A stretch of 64,000 nt of DNA from Aphelenchoides besseyi (GCA_024699855.1 JAMPIQ010000002.1:5828001-5892000), one strand, 5' to 3'; positions 1 through 12,519 are shown, counted from the stretch's first letter. Notes: generated from the sequence alone by a model not told the origin. A program made the numbers and translations.

Positions 1-2935
1 TGTAATTACCTGCAGTCGAAAGTGCCTCCTTGGTTTTGTTAAAGGCCGAATCAAAGAAGTTCTTCTAAAATGAACTCTGTAGTCACTTTTAATGGTTGAT
101 GGGAATAAGTTTAGTTAAATATCATTTTTTCTTACAAAGTCTTTGTTAGTGTTCCTCATCGTTATTGAAACCTAATCCTTGAACTTTTCTTCGTCTTATT
201 GTATTGTTCGATGATCTCAATAAATATCATTGTTATCCATTACCGTCAAAAGACCAAACCTATCAATCATGCATTTGCCAAAGAAAATACAAACTTTCAC
301 TCCTTTACATTCAACCGCAATGATTCCGTAAGTTTACTTTGCGTGTAATAATCTTACTGATTTAGAAAGTGGCAGTAGGTGTAAAAAAACTGCGCACAAA
401 ATGGAAACTGTATGAACGTAACTGATAGACAGAATCGGCTTATTAGGTTCAGAAACCACGAACAAGCCTCAAGACTTCAACACAAATCTGATCAAAAAGC
501 GAAAAGAATTCGAATTCAACGAACTGGAAACTTATGGAAAAACTGAAATATCTGGTGAAGCCTCCAATAAATGACTTCGTAACTCCTTTCGTTAACTGCT
601 TTCCATCATATATCAAAACGATATGACCGCTTAGTAATCTTCAGGAAACCCGTTTTCATTGTTCAATTTAACTGTTGATTTCAAATGCACAACAGCATGG
701 AACGTCAAGTATTGTCGGATTCAAGGCGAGAATGTGAATGAAGGGATGGCCGACAGCTGTAGTGTATTGGACTCGATTTGAACCGAATGTTCAATTGCAA
801 ATTAAATTCTAACATCTTCAAAGAGAGCATGGATAATCCACACGCTCGCTCTCTTTACGACCGAAGAATATACGTTCCTTCTTTGTTTTGTAAGCAAATA
901 AAGAAAACATAAACTATTCTAATTGTTAAGACTGCAGATACATGTATAACATCAACACAACACGCTATTCAGCAAACTTGAACAACGAATTCGTTGAATT
1001 TTGTCCAAATGCACACATACCATCGGTTCTTATTTAACATCATTCCATTTGTGTTTCAACTTTACGTACCTCAACCATCTGTCAATGAAACCGTTCGACG
1101 AGTCGTCAAAGGCCAGAAATTGGGTTGAAAAAATGTTTTTATGTTTCGAGATGCGTGAGCAAAGCGATTGACAAGAAGCGTCAAGGAAAATGCATCGGAC
1201 GTAACAAGCACGCAGCTACAAGAGAAATCGCTGAACATCCGATTTGCAGCTGTTGAACTTATCGGAAGGTCAGTTTGAAGTTTATGCATTCTTAGAGTCT
1301 GTTTTCAGAAATAATCCAACAATTATCGATGCTCAGCTGTCAGATACGATCGAGGTCGATAGCAAACTCGACAACAACCGTAGTTTCAATCAGATGTCAA
1401 TGTTTGAGTACTTCTTCCTCTACATGAACTCTCAAAGCGAAGCTGCTTGCAACTCAACAACAAGTTTCCTGTCATATTCAAGCAACGGCTCTCTCAGCTT
1501 CATTCGTCAAGACATCTTGAATACGTTGGACATTCGATCTAATTCTAATAAATGGAATATGTAAGGCGAATGCTTGTCTTATATCCGGAAGCTGACCTTA
1601 TGATGGTAATGAGTTTAATTAGAAATCCCTTGTTCCTCTCTATTAAACAAGAACTCGAATTCAAAACCATCGAATTTCCCAGTTGCCTTCATTTTCTTTA
1701 ATGAGAAACTGCCGTGTTTTCATTGCGCACTTCGCTCGGCATTCTATCGACGGACATCCGTCCAAATTCGCAATGTATCGAATGTCCCTTCTCCTTTTAT
1801 CGTTTCTTCGCTCTGTTCCCAATTTCGTTCTTTTTTGGTTTCAGTCCAATGATGATAAATTTTCTTCCAAATTAAGCCCTTCGGCCACTTTGATTGTCCT
1901 TTGGACTCATCAAATCGACCGCAAATTCCGAGGAAAATGTCGTTCTTCGTCGAGGTCTTACGGTTTCACGTTCTGTGCTTGTCGCATGACATTGCACAGC
2001 GATTGAGTGACATATCGTCCGTTTAAGAAAGTAAAACGTTGTCAATTTGCAATAGTTCAGAATGAAAGGTCGAGGAGAAACCGTCGATTGGAACGCATTC
2101 TGCCTCTTTTCGTTAATTGAAACAACAATGCGACAACGAAAATGAGAGGAAACAGGTGGAAATTTTCAACGAAATTTACGTCAACTTTAAACTTACGGCT
2201 GCGTCTGCACCACTGGACATCTTATTCGCGAATCGAAGATTGAAAGTCTGAAAAATTAAAACAGTCAATGAAATGCACTGATAGTCACGTTAAAAACAGA
2301 AGGTCGACGGACGTCCGAAGAGCGGACCAACAAGAAGGCCGCCAACTGTGCTCTTGACGGATTTTTTCGGCAGCAATAAGAATGGAAAAAGGCCGAGAAG
2401 ATTGCGACGAGTTTGTGGGACACACGAAATTCTGAAAAAGCAGAAACCCACCACAACGTCCCGCCTCCTTCGTGTGCGCGTGTCCTGAAGTCGGAGCGTC
2501 TAAAGCGAGGAGACCTTGCCAAACAAAGGGAAACAGCCGGAAACAGATTTTGGTAGGTTGGAAAACGTAAAGTTTCGCCCGACAGAAACGCAAACGAAAT
2601 AAGAGGATGGCAAAGTGGTTGGAACTTTTTGTTCAGTTACATCATCTTTCAAAACGTGCCGCGTGGACTCAAAATATACGGCGAACTAAAACTTCCGAAA
2701 ACTCTGCCTCCCGTTTTTTCGATAAGTCAAAATACTTTAAGCCCAACAGACACAAAGACAGTCGCTTTTTGCATATTAGCACATTAAAAAATAGCTAAAT
2801 GAAACCTTAACACCCAGTCAAAATTCATTTGTGACTAAATCGTTTGATAGTTTTAGCTTCAATATCTTGACAATACCTTGGTGTGCGCGATAAGCTACTT
2901 TGTGGCCATTAATCAATTCAAGAGTTAATCAGCAT
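1..2935. other. Left end without a supported gene
   Basis: No family or closed gene model is visible here. The stretch 1244-1564 (+) is open for about 106 codons, with fairly gene-like codon use and a possible acceptor (ttgcag) at its left edge. It could be a terminal exon, but no joining exon was found and the protein is not recognised. Overlapping minus-strand openings near 2265-2593 look like chance in a locally GC-richer segment. Confidence 0.4.
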
Positions 2936-3307
2936 GATGACTTTACTTCATGTAAACTATTCAGTGAATATTGCACAATGAATTAGAACTATTGCACGTT
3001 ATCCGAACTCATCTGAATCGTTTAGCCGCGGTGTTTTCGGCCGTGACGTTTGTGGTGTTTGCGTCCTCGACGATGACGACGTCCGTGTCGTCGGTGATGT
3101 CTTCTGCGGTGACGGCGAGCTGAACGTTCTTCACGATCGACGATTGGGGATTCGGCCTGAAGGTCAGTTAGAATCGACTGCACACCAATAGCTTACCTTG
3201 TCAAGTCCGCTTTCGATGTTGGCAACCTCATCCTTTTCCGGGTTCTCAACGGCTGAGACGACCAAAGCGAAGATGCAGATGAGAGCAAAGATGGCAAACC
3301 ACTTCAT
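2936..3307 (-). repeat. Inverted-repeat arm 1 (peptide gene plus 3' flank)
   Basis: This 372-bp segment read on the minus strand matches 5849-6220 on the plus strand almost perfectly. The match covers the whole coding unit, its intron and about 86 bp downstream of the stop. Similarity begins at the start codon and stops abruptly downstream, so the promoters are not shared. Confidence 0.85.
3022..3307 (-). CDS. Secreted His/Arg-rich basic peptide, copy 1
   Basis: Two exons, 3197-3307 and 3022-3156, are joined across a 40-bp GT-AG intron and give 81 residues. The protein starts with a clear signal peptide (MKWFAIFALICIFALVVSA), followed by an acidic spacer containing ENPEKDE. The tail of about 30 residues is almost only Arg, His, Gly and Lys, starting after REERSARR. 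The acidic stretch and the dibasic sites look like a propeptide released by processing. A histidine/arginine tail could bind metals, nucleic acid or membranes; antimicrobial activity is possible but is inference. No named family was recognised. It faces away from copies 2 and 3 and has its own TATA-like box about 55 bp upstream. Confidence 0.85.
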
Positions 3308-3360
3308 ATTTTTAATCGACGAAGTAAATCGTTGATGTTGAATCGAACTTTTGGTTCGTC

Positions 3361-3367
3361 TTTTATA
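3361..3367 (-). promoter_or_regulatory. TATA-like box of peptide copy 1
   Basis: TATAAAA read on the minus strand lies about 55 bp upstream of the start codon at 3307. This spacing suits a core promoter with a short leader. Confidence 0.5.
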
Positions 3368-3994
3368 GTGAATTATTATCTGATTGTTTCAAGTTGCACG
3401 TTGCGTGCTAATACGTAATCTAGGAGGAGCAATTTTTGGATCTTCTTCGTGCACCAGTAAAACATTTCGCAGTTCACAAAACAAATCAAGTTTAGAAGTG
3501 GTATCCAGAAACAATTTCTGAAATTCTTACGGAGATTCTCATCAGCTTTCCGATAATCCCGGAAGAACATGTTTTTCGATGATCGTAATCGTTGAGTTTA
3601 GCTAATGAGCAAGTCTAAGTTTGCAATTAAAATCATTCACTGTATACAAAGCACTTGATATGAGTTGTGCATAAAAAACAGTATATTGCATCATGTTTGT
3701 ATTCGTCAACGTTCTCATCATCGAAATATCCGCTGTTCCGTTCGACTTAAACTACAACGCCGAGTTGCTTATCACGCAATTGGCGCAGATTCTGGTTTTC
3801 TCCCGACAACATCTATCAACATGTTGCAGGAATTAAAAGTTTGCGACACGTTCTGGAGTATCTTTTCGTAGATCTTTGACTTTTTTTGCAAATGATTTTC
3901 CAATTCCTTGAAATGAAACTTGTTTATGTTTTCATTTACTTATCTTGTTGTCCTCTAATTTGTGCAACACGACTCCAATGTCATTTCACTTGAC

Positions 3995-4001
3995 TATATA
4001 A
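3995..4001 (+). promoter_or_regulatory. TATA-like box of peptide copy 2
   Basis: TATATAA lies about 62 bp upstream of the start codon at 4063. It is unrelated in surrounding sequence to the promoter of copy 1, so the copies probably have different expression. Confidence 0.5.
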
Positions 4002-4062
4002 GCCCAGACAAAATGCTTCATAATAATTAGCGAATTCATTTCGTCGACCAGCTAAAGGAATC

Positions 4063-4348
4063 ATGAAGTTGCTTGCTATTCTTGCTCTCATCTGCATCTT
4101 CGCTTTGGTCGTCTCAGCCGTTGAGAACCCGGAAAAGGATGAGGTTGCCAACATCGAAAGCGGACTTGACAAGGTAAGCTATTGGTGTGCAGTCGATTCT
4201 AACTGACCTTCAGGCCGAATCCCCAATCGTCGATCGTGAAGAACGTTCAGCTCGCCGTCACCGCAGAAGACATCACCGACGACACGGACGTCGTCATCGT
4301 CGAGGACGCAAACACCACAAACGTCACGGCCGAAAACACCGCGGCTAA
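4063..4348 (+). CDS. Secreted His/Arg-rich basic peptide, copy 2
   Basis: Exons 4063-4173 and 4214-4348 flank the same 40-bp intron as in the other copies. The product is 81 residues. It differs from copies 1 and 3 only near the start (MKLLAILALICIF instead of MKWFAIFALICIF); the acidic spacer, the intron and the basic tail look identical. The 3' flank matches the other copies for about 55 bp and then diverges. The split between a changed signal peptide and an unchanged mature part suggests recent duplication or gene conversion. Function is unknown, with the same possibilities as for copy 1. Confidence 0.85.
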
Positions 4349-4549
4349 ACGATTCAGATGAGTTCGGATAACGTGCAATAGTTCTAATTCATTGTGCAAT
4401 GCAATCGAACAATAAACTCGCAGTTCAAAGTACCGATAAGATTAAAAACAAACAGTCCGAATGTGTTTATTAAGATTAGCTCAAATATTAATAATAAGGT
4501 TAAGTAATCGGTTACTCGAAGTCAAAAATAATCGAAGACCGTAGAATAA

Positions 4550-4977
4550 TCATTGCTTTTTCTTCTTAGCCAGCAAAATCGCTACCTTTTTGTCTGCACG
4601 AATCGTTTTGATGGGACGAACATTCACGGGAATGTACTTGAGAATCTTATTCACACTCTTTTTCGTTTTCGTAATCTTCTGCCGCAACTTAACGTCTTTA
4701 AATTTGAGCGTTGATCTGGAGGGACTTGCTGTGGTTGAAGCCCTGGAAGTGATCGTAGATGATACTGTGGTTGTGCTCTGAATTCGAAGAATTGAAATGT
4801 AATAGACAACAAGTTCACCTTATTCAACGGAACCAACTTCCCCGTACTTTTTGTCTTGGAATGGCGAGAACTTGTCGACGCAACATCTTTCTGTTCGGCG
4901 ACTTCTGTTTCATTTTTAGCGCTGGAAACAATTAATACGCAGAATAAAGAACCAACTATAAGTTGTCGTTTAAGCAT
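4550..4977 (-). CDS. Secreted Ser/Thr- and Lys-rich peptide
   Basis: Two exons, 4819-4977 and 4550-4777, are joined over a 41-bp intron with both sides in frame, giving 128 residues. The first 19 or so form a signal peptide (MLKRQLIVGSLFCVLIVSS). A Ser/Thr-rich middle follows, likely open to O-glycosylation, and then a strongly basic C-terminal half ending AKKKKQ. It lies between copies 2 and 3 of the His/Arg-rich peptides and shares their plan (signal peptide, spacer, basic tail, one intron) but not their sequence. I do not recognise a family. A secreted basic effector or cuticle-associated peptide are both possible. Confidence 0.75.
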
Positions 4978-5848
4978 GACAATCAAACTTGAACTGAAAT
5001 CGAAAGCTCTAATGTTACATATTTATATCTTACAATGTTTACTCAACAATGTACCTGAGATGATGTGGATGAAGGTGTTGGATGTAATCGACGGGTTTGC
5101 AATTTTGCGCGATGAACTCCATCGACATACGACAAACAAACGACAGGTTCTACGCGTCAATGAGCGTTTTGTAAGCCTGTAAAACAAGAAGAGAATGAAC
5201 TCTGCTTAAATGAGCAAACAGTCGATCGATTTCTTGTTTTCTATGCACCATTTACAGAACCTATTCAGCAACGTCAGATGAACTTAAAAAGCTATTAACA
5301 TAAACTTGCAAATCTTCTTGGTTGAGAATTTGGAATACTTTCTAAGCAGATAGACAAATGAAAACCAATTCTGACAATATAATTAACTCTTGGTGTAACG
5401 ATTGCACCTAAACAAAATTTGTCGTCATTGTGAGGTCACTTGTTTTGATTTGAGAATGTTTCAGATACACGTTCAAATGCACCAAACTTTGACATCAATT
5501 TTTAGAGGCGTTTCTGAAATCTCACTCTAACGAAATGTAACTCTATGATAAGCGATTAGTTGTTTGTTTTTCGATCGACGTTAACTGATACTTGTGAAAT
5601 GTCGTGGGCGATATTCCAACGCAGTCAACTGGTTTTTCACGCTATCAACGTGCCGCATCGATTGCTCGCCAATAAACACACAATGTAGGGAACGGCATCT
5701 GCCACAGCGTGCAGTTGCAAATAAAACTTCAGAATCTTTGCGCAGATACCAGTTCTAAATCTTCCTCGTTGCCGTAATTTCTTTGCTATTTAAACTCATA
5801 GCTGAGTTCAAAGTTTCATTGTCGTTTTCTCACTACACAACAATAATC

Positions 5849-6134
5849 ATGAAGTGGTTTGCCATCTTTGCTCTCATCTGCATCTTCGCTTTGGTCGTCT
5901 CAGCCGTTGAGAACCCGGAAAAGGATGAGGTTGCCAACATCGAAAGCGGACTTGACAAGGTAAGCTATTGGTGTGCAGTCGATTCTAACTGACCTTCAGG
6001 CCGAATCCCCAATCGTCGATCGTGAAGAACGTTCAGCTCGCCGTCACCGCAGAAGACATCACCGACGACACGGACGTCGTCATCGTCGAGGACGCAAACA
6101 CCACAAACGTCACGGCCGAAAACACCGCGGCTAA
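5849..6134 (+). CDS. Secreted His/Arg-rich basic peptide, copy 3
   Basis: Exons 5849-5959 and 6000-6134 encode an 81-residue protein that looks identical to copy 1, including the signal peptide and the 40-bp intron. It is the plus-strand arm of the inverted repeat with 2936-3307. The 5' flank differs from copies 1 and 2; a weak TATA-like CTATTTAAA lies about 60 bp upstream. The same unknown function applies. Confidence 0.85.
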
Positions 6135-6220
6135 ACGATTCAGATGAGTTCGGATAACGTGCAATAGTTCTAATTCATTGTGCAATATTCACTGAATAGT
6201 TTACATGAAGTAAAGTCATC
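5849..6220 (+). repeat. Inverted-repeat arm 2
   Basis: Partner of the minus-strand arm 2936-3307, with 2.5 kb between the arms. The arms are the same length (372 bp) with no indel seen, including the intron, so the duplication or a later conversion is recent. Confidence 0.85.
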
Positions 6221-6539
6221 TTGCTAATTCCTATTTATATCAACAAAACACAATATGCTGCTAAGAAATAGTTTCAATTTTCAGAGCTATAAACAAGTTT
6301 ACTCTAAGATTACAAGACTTGGTTAATCAACTTAACATGAGCTTTTTGTTGCATTTGAGAATCTCGGAACTGTTAATTCGAATCTAAAGATGAGAGACGT
6401 TTGAGTCTTTTTCTTCTCTCAAAAGCCGAACTGAGTCCGGTTTAGAATGAAAAAACCTAATCGGATTTGTGAGTTGAATCGATGAGGATATTCCCTTTAA
6501 ATAGTGCATATTGGTGAGTGAACGTTGCAGTTGCATACG

Positions 6540-6788
6540 ATGAAGTTCTTGTTTGTAATTATCAGTTGTTGTTTGCTTGTCTCGTTAGTTCTGGGCAAAA
6601 ACGGGCAGAAGAGAGACACGATCCTCAGATTCAGTGACTCACCTATTGTCACGCCAGTAAGTTGATTATTGACAAGTAGTGAATTGCAGTCTTTATAGCC
6701 GCCGCTTTTCCCACCACCTGCCAATACACATCAGAAGCCGGTAAATAAGCCCAAATACAATCGTCGTCGGCGTGCTCATAGGGGCTGA
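6540..6788 (+). CDS. Small secreted Pro/Arg-rich peptide
   Basis: Exon 1 (6540-6656) encodes a signal peptide (MKFLFVIISCCLLVSLVLG) followed by NGQKRD. Exon 2 (6699-6788) encodes a proline run and a basic end (NRRRRAHRG). The acceptor at 6698 was chosen because the earlier AG at 6689 leads straight to a stop. The total is 68 residues. The plan matches the neighbouring peptides (signal peptide, spacer, basic C-terminus, single intron), so it belongs to the same cluster by position and design although not by sequence. Proline/arginine-rich secreted peptides are often antimicrobial; that is inference here. Confidence 0.7.
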
Positions 6789-7720
6789 CCGTGAAAAGTG
6801 CGATGAGATTCTTTCATCTTCAGCTGATGTTCGATTGTTTTTTTATAAATGACGTTAGAACTTCCAGCATTCATGAATAAAATATGAAATGAACTGAATC
6901 AAAATCATTTTGACGTCAAACAAAAAATAGAGGAACTTCGGGTGATAGTTTGAAATGAAATGGGGCAAAATTAGGGCCATCGATTCAGTGGTTTTTGCAG
7001 AACTATGCTCCTTATGGAAAGTAAGTGCCAAAAAATACGACATTTTAAGGTGTGATCCAAATTTTTACTGATTGAACGTATCGGGCTGATTTTAGGTTAG
7101 TTAGATAGCTGATGAAAAGTTGTTATACTAATGTGATAACGACACCACGGAACGAAACCAATAGAGGCGAGAATTTTGAAGCAATTGGCCGAAGGCGATC
7201 GCATCGAAATTTCTGTTTCCGTTGCCGAGTGACCATCATTAGTAATAGGAAACTGTTAGGAATCCTCCATATCCTTGTCAATTAGCAATAATAGAAACTT
7301 GCGAAAAAAGCATTTTCGGTTAACTGGTTGAATGTCATCAGGTTTAATTTGGTGCATGATGTCTGTACCGATAACTGGCATTTCGATTAAGGCTATATAT
7401 TCGATGCATATAGTTTGTGATAGTTTCGCCTCTAGTCTGCAGTCTGAACATTGATTCTGATGATAAGCCAAGAAAGAACGCTTCAAAGTCAACTGCGTCA
7501 TTCCATCAACAGTCTTTTAACGACCGCGCAATACACATAATTTGGTATAATTATACAATATTTGAGTTAAAGACTGATTCATTGTCTCACAACCAATCGG
7601 CTGCTTATCAGTTGCAGCACAAAGCGGCAGTCAAGAAGTCAATAAAAAACCTAAAATCATCTTCTGTTGCTAAAAATCGCCGTTTGTCGGCCGTTGCTTT
7701 TGCTAAATTTGAATTTAGCA
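6789..7720. other. Intergenic stretch
   Basis: No gene is supported. AATAAA at about 6876 may be the polyadenylation signal of the preceding peptide gene. Openings at 7256-7501 (-) and 7417-7815 (+) show no domain and conflict with the first exon of the next gene. Confidence 0.4.
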
Positions 7721-10700
7721 ATGTGGAATATGATGTCGAAATATCTTCTTTTGTCCATTTATTTTCCGCTATTCATGGCAATCGATTTTTCGAAGGAAGC
7801 AAACGACGTTTTTAGCTTCGTTGTTGAGGTGATTGCTGTATCGAACGTATTACTTACGTACTGACTGTTTTAGAATCAAGAATTCCCAATCGATGTATAC
7901 GATAATTTGAACCTAGAAGACATTCTTGTTGACGATCAAATGGCCACCTTGTTACCAAATTTAAGCGAATACTGTCGAACGGATTTCACTCGTTTGTCGA
8001 TTGGAATAAGAAACTTAAGAAATGGAATGGCAAATGACTTTGAACAAAAAGTGATACCAAGACGTAAGTTGTTATTTAGACAACGAAGTTTGTGAGTACT
8101 TTAGTGATTGATGCAACAGGAAAGGTGGGACCGGGATTACTGAAAGGACACGTGAATTTCTTCGGAATGGTATCTGAATGGCATCTTGTATTCTCTATAC
8201 AAAGATTATAGATTTACGAATGCAATGAGATCAACTACGAGTTCACGGACAGTGCACGTCCATTTCGCGGTCAGTACGTTCGTTTGCATTTAAATGCGAA
8301 TTTTGCAAACTATTCGAAGTGTCAAAGAGGTTTGATTGCCGAAGAATTTGAATTAAAAAAGTTTTTGTTTAGGTTATGCAATGGACTTTTGCTTACCATA
8401 CGATTGTACCACAAAAGATTTGTTGCAGACATTCCGAAAAAGTCAGTTGCATCATATTCAGTTTAGATCCATCTCTTTTAGTATTTGAATACAAAGCACC
8501 CGGGTATCATTCCTCGCCGGTTTGTTCTGTTAGTCGACTGAACGAAGAATCCCCGTTGAACTTTCAATCGTATATAATAATGTAAGAAGATGTTTTACGA
8601 TTATTTTCGAGCTTCTTCCAGTGGAATTATGAGCGTAATTGTTCTGTTGTGTTTATGTGCTTCACTCTACGATGCCTTCGTTTTGCCGTATAGATCGCCA
8701 CTACATACCGATTGTAAGTAAAAAGTCAATGATTACATGACTGAAATATTAGCGTTCGCACTCTCGTGTTTCCGTGCCTTTTCTTCTTATACAATAGTTG
8801 GCGAAATAATGGATACCAGTAGTGCAAAGAAGCCGGGACAAATCTCGCAACTGCATTGTATGCGCTTCTTTAGCATGTGTTGGGTAAAGTTTTAGACCAA
8901 GAAATTGATTTGGTTTATGGATTTCAGGTAATTTGTGGTCATTCATTTAGTGCACTAATTGCGTTGACAGATAATCCGGTCAGTTGATTTTACGTTCAGT
9001 CGTTGTGAAGCTTATTGATTTGTAAGACATCAAAGAGAATACAATGTCAAAGCGTTGTGGGCCTTTCATTTATTGAGAGCTTAGCTAAAATGCTAGGAAA
9101 CGTGATTTTTAGGTCGATATATTTGCGGTTCTTGGAACGTTCGGTGGTCAGGTTCTTGTGAACAGCTACTACTCAGTAGGTGAGTTGGAGTGCATGATGA
9201 TATCGATGAACAGTTCATTTCAGATACGTTCTTTTTTCAATCCGGACTATTGCTTTCGTTTCTGTGGTTTCGAGCCTATCGAAAGAATCCGAAAGTCGTA
9301 ACTTCAGCACCAACATGGATTATGTTTTACGTTCATCGATTTCTAAGGTAAATTAATAGAGAGTTTAATTGAAATTAACTTGTTTTAGATTGAGTCCTGC
9401 CTATTTCATGGCAATTATGTTCTACACATACGTCTTTGTTCATTTAAGTTCTTTCATTATAAATGTTTTAAGATCTGTCTTATAATGCAGTTTGTACGAA
9501 GACTTAAAGGTCTCTATAAATTGCCTTATACTGCTACTTCTTAAAATCTTTGTAATGATATTGTTTTATATTATACCTCATTATCCCATTTTTATGGGAA
9601 TCACACCGGAGTACTTGGGCGAATGTAAGTCAACTTTTTTTTGGTGATACACGGACAGCAATTTCAGGCAAAGACAAATTCTGGTAATCGAATGTCCTAT
9701 GCTTTTTAGACAAAAATTCAGGTGGAACTTTCTCTACATCAACAACATAGTCGGATTAAAAGAACCGGTAAGCGAGCAATCTAAAATAGTTATTTGAAAC
9801 GCGTTTAGTGCTACATTGTTAGTTGGTATTTGGCTACGGATATGCAAATGTAAGTATCCAGGATGTAAAACGATTAGTATCTTGTTAAAAGGTATGTCTT
9901 CGCGCCACTCCTGATTATTCCATTCACAATAAATGAGCGTTTCGGCGTTGTCTTTTCATTGTTGATTTTAACGATTTCAACTCTGACCAACTTCTTCACC
10001 GTTCTTCTTTACCACTTTCCGCCAAGTAACTTCTTCATGGGATGGCAGGATCCGGCAGCGCCCGAAGACCAGACGTAAGTGCTTGTTAATACTTCCTTCT
10101 AATAAAATAATATAGAAAGTACGTACTTTTGATTTACAATGCAGCGTGGATTCGATGCCAAGTTTACATTATTGGATTTGTTCTCGGCTATTATTTGCAA
10201 AAAACGCCAAAACTTCGAATAAGTCGTGTGAGTTAGAGGATAAGAAGATTTCAGATGTTTTAAAGGTTTTTAATTTGGCCGGTTGGGTGTTAACTATTGG
10301 AATGGTTGTTGCCGTTACATTACCGATTCGTCATTGGTCTCTTGGACAACCGATGGCGTTGGGATCACGAGCAGCTTATTCAGCCCTGTCTCGAATTGGC
10401 TGGGGTCTATCGCTCTGGTAAGTAAAGATATTGAGGTTTCATTGGTTAATTATATGGATTTTCGTTGGATCGTTACTTCCTGTTTCTACGGGTACGGTGG
10501 ACCTATTAATGCTTTCTTGTCTTGGAATGCATGGCTTCCACTTGGACGACTAACTTATAGTGCTTATTTGCTTCATTTGATAGTGGTAATAAAAGTCAAG
10601 TTTCAAGTCCCAATTTTCTTTCAGGTGATTCAATTCCTAGGCCTCCATTACCAGGGAAAAATCTACGTTAACTTTTTCCAAGCGGTGAGCAGATTTTGAA

Positions 10701-11122
10701 TTGATTTGCAAAACGAAGCTTTTGGAAACATTTTCTTGTTAAAGCAAAAACTAAAATTTGCACAAAACGCTTGTCATTATGTCATTCAGTAATGAACAGA
10801 AATAAATGGCCGTTTGGACCCAAATGGTAACATGAAAAGAAGCAAATTGAAAATAAGTATACGTTTTGGTTTTCCATTCTTTTTTTTAGGTTTGGACATT
10901 CATCATTCCCATCATAGTTCTTACGTATGTGATCTCAATCGCATGGTCGGCAGTATTTGAAGTACCGTTTGCAAAGGTAACACGTTGTCATTATTCTCGA
11001 TTGTTATTCTTCAGCTTGAAACAATTTTAACCGGCCGCCTACTCGGTGGCATTTCTCACCGGGCCGAACGTCGTCAACCAATCTCGTCATCAGTGGGTCC
11101 AAAGAACACGAACAAATTATGA
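7721..11122 (+). CDS. NRF-6-like multi-pass acyltransferase
   Basis: A gene of more than a dozen exons. The first exons read cleanly: 7721-7828, 7874-8063, 8120-8169, 8212-8329 and one from 8373. The N-terminus is a signal peptide (MWNMMSKYLLLSIYFPLF) followed by a cysteine-containing extracellular domain with C-L-P-Y-D-C, as in the NRF domain. After about 8600 follow repeated hydrophobic segments with histidine-containing loops, as in the acyltransferase-3 family. The last exon ends in a basic tail (SHRAERRQPISSS). C. elegans NRF-6 (nose resistant to fluoxetine) relatives act in gut or hypodermal membranes in lipid transport or drug response. The substrate cannot be read from sequence. Middle exon borders were not all fixed, and the start at 7721 rests on the signal peptide. 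Confidence 0.85.
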
Positions 11123-11916
11123 TGACAACGACAAGCCGAGCATCATTAACCTCTATTGCTAGTTTATATTTTCTCATAAAATTGGTTTTACTATCTTCAA
11201 TTGTTTCGTATACGACCACTTCTCATCGTTGAGGTTTAAGCGAATCGTTTCAACTTGTCGTTCTATCTACTGCGAATCACTAGGTAGTCAGCAGCTTAGT
11301 TCGCTAAAACTGATTATAATTACTTGAAAGACAACATGATTGTTTTTATGTTTTATTATGCTAACTGCTTTCAAACATCTTCAAATCGAACAAACAGAAA
11401 CAAACAATAACTTTGACGTTGAACGAATGGCCGTTAACCAGACGAAACCACAATCTTATGTACAAAATAAGAAGACAGTTGAAATGATTGTCTAAAGAAG
11501 ATACTGTGCTAACTGGATTGCACCGGTAGTATTTTATGGAAATGAAAGGCGAGTGTTTAATCAGATCATGTCAACTGCAAAAAACGTAATGATTCAAAGG
11601 AATCAGCTAGGTCATTTACCCAAAAAAACATCTTCAGTCAGAAAGACCGTGTGTGAGAAACAAGTGCAGACTATAAACAGCACACGTAATTTGATGTGAT
11701 ATTGAACGGAGGTTATCGTAGAAATTACACAAAAATTTACGTGAGCCACCGGGAATTTGCGAGAACATAACAAAACCCGATCTTTATGGAGATCTTTTGG
11801 TGTGTATGAGCGATAACAACGATGAACTTTAAAAAACCTGGGGATTCTAATTGGTATTAACTGAGAGAATAAAAGCGAAAGCTGGAAAGAAATTCGTGTA
11901 TATCGAAGACAATCTT
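11123..11916. other. Intergenic stretch between convergent genes
   Basis: It lies between the stop codons of the NRF-6-like gene and the cystine-knot gene. Nothing beyond AT-rich 3' flanks is visible. Confidence 0.4.
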
Positions 11917-12519
11917 CTACAGTATGATTATTGGTGTAGAATCAAGTCCGAGAACACACATACATGATGTCGGAATAAGAATATGATCATCGACATAAAG
12001 GTTATGCATTCCGAAAAGCATTGAACGAGTTTTCGCTTTTTTCCATCTGTAAACAGTCGTGCATACCGAATCGACGGCACATGTTTTAGGAGCAACGTCT
12101 TTGGATGTTATTGTTTCGCAATAAGAGACGTTGAATTTGATCGTGGGATCAATTTCGACCATTTTCTTTGATTTACGACCTAAAAGGAATAACGATAAGA
12201 ATAGGATTTCAGAAATTATGTTAAAAGAAACACAGTAACATCAAACTAGAAACTTACTGATTGCTCTGGGAATTGTAACATTTGATGCACTGATTTGTAG
12301 GCATGGTTGAGTTCTTGTAATATGCGTTTTCTCGGAACTAACTATTCCATCAGTTTTAAGCGTTTTTATGAGTTCATCTGCAATCAATGATCAGATTTAA
12401 GATACAGCTTTGGATTGTTGCCTACCGAGCTCGTCGTCAATCAAATCGGCAGTTGCGTGTAGAAGCTGAAAGAAGGAACCAAGAACGCACATGTACACAG
12501 TAATGGAATTAAACAACAT
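11917..12519 (-). CDS. Secreted cystine-knot-like factor
   Basis: Three exons (12426-12519, 12258-12377, 11917-12179) close in frame to 158 residues. The N-terminus is a signal peptide (MLFNSITVYMCVLGSFFQLL). Six cysteines remain in the predicted mature part: one in TQPCLQ, one in SYCET, two in KTCAVDSVC and two in the final SCMC. The ending ILIPTSCMCVLG resembles the C-terminal C-x-C strand of NGF/spaetzle, trunk or IL-17-type cystine-knot cytokines. This is family-level resemblance, not an assignment. A structure prediction would separate the options. It is convergent with the NRF-6-like gene. Confidence 0.7.

Noticed and set aside
2265..2593. Two overlapping minus-strand frames of 85 and 102 codons
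   Set aside because: They overlap in different frames, lack domains and splice partners, and sit in a locally GC-richer stretch where stops are rarer.
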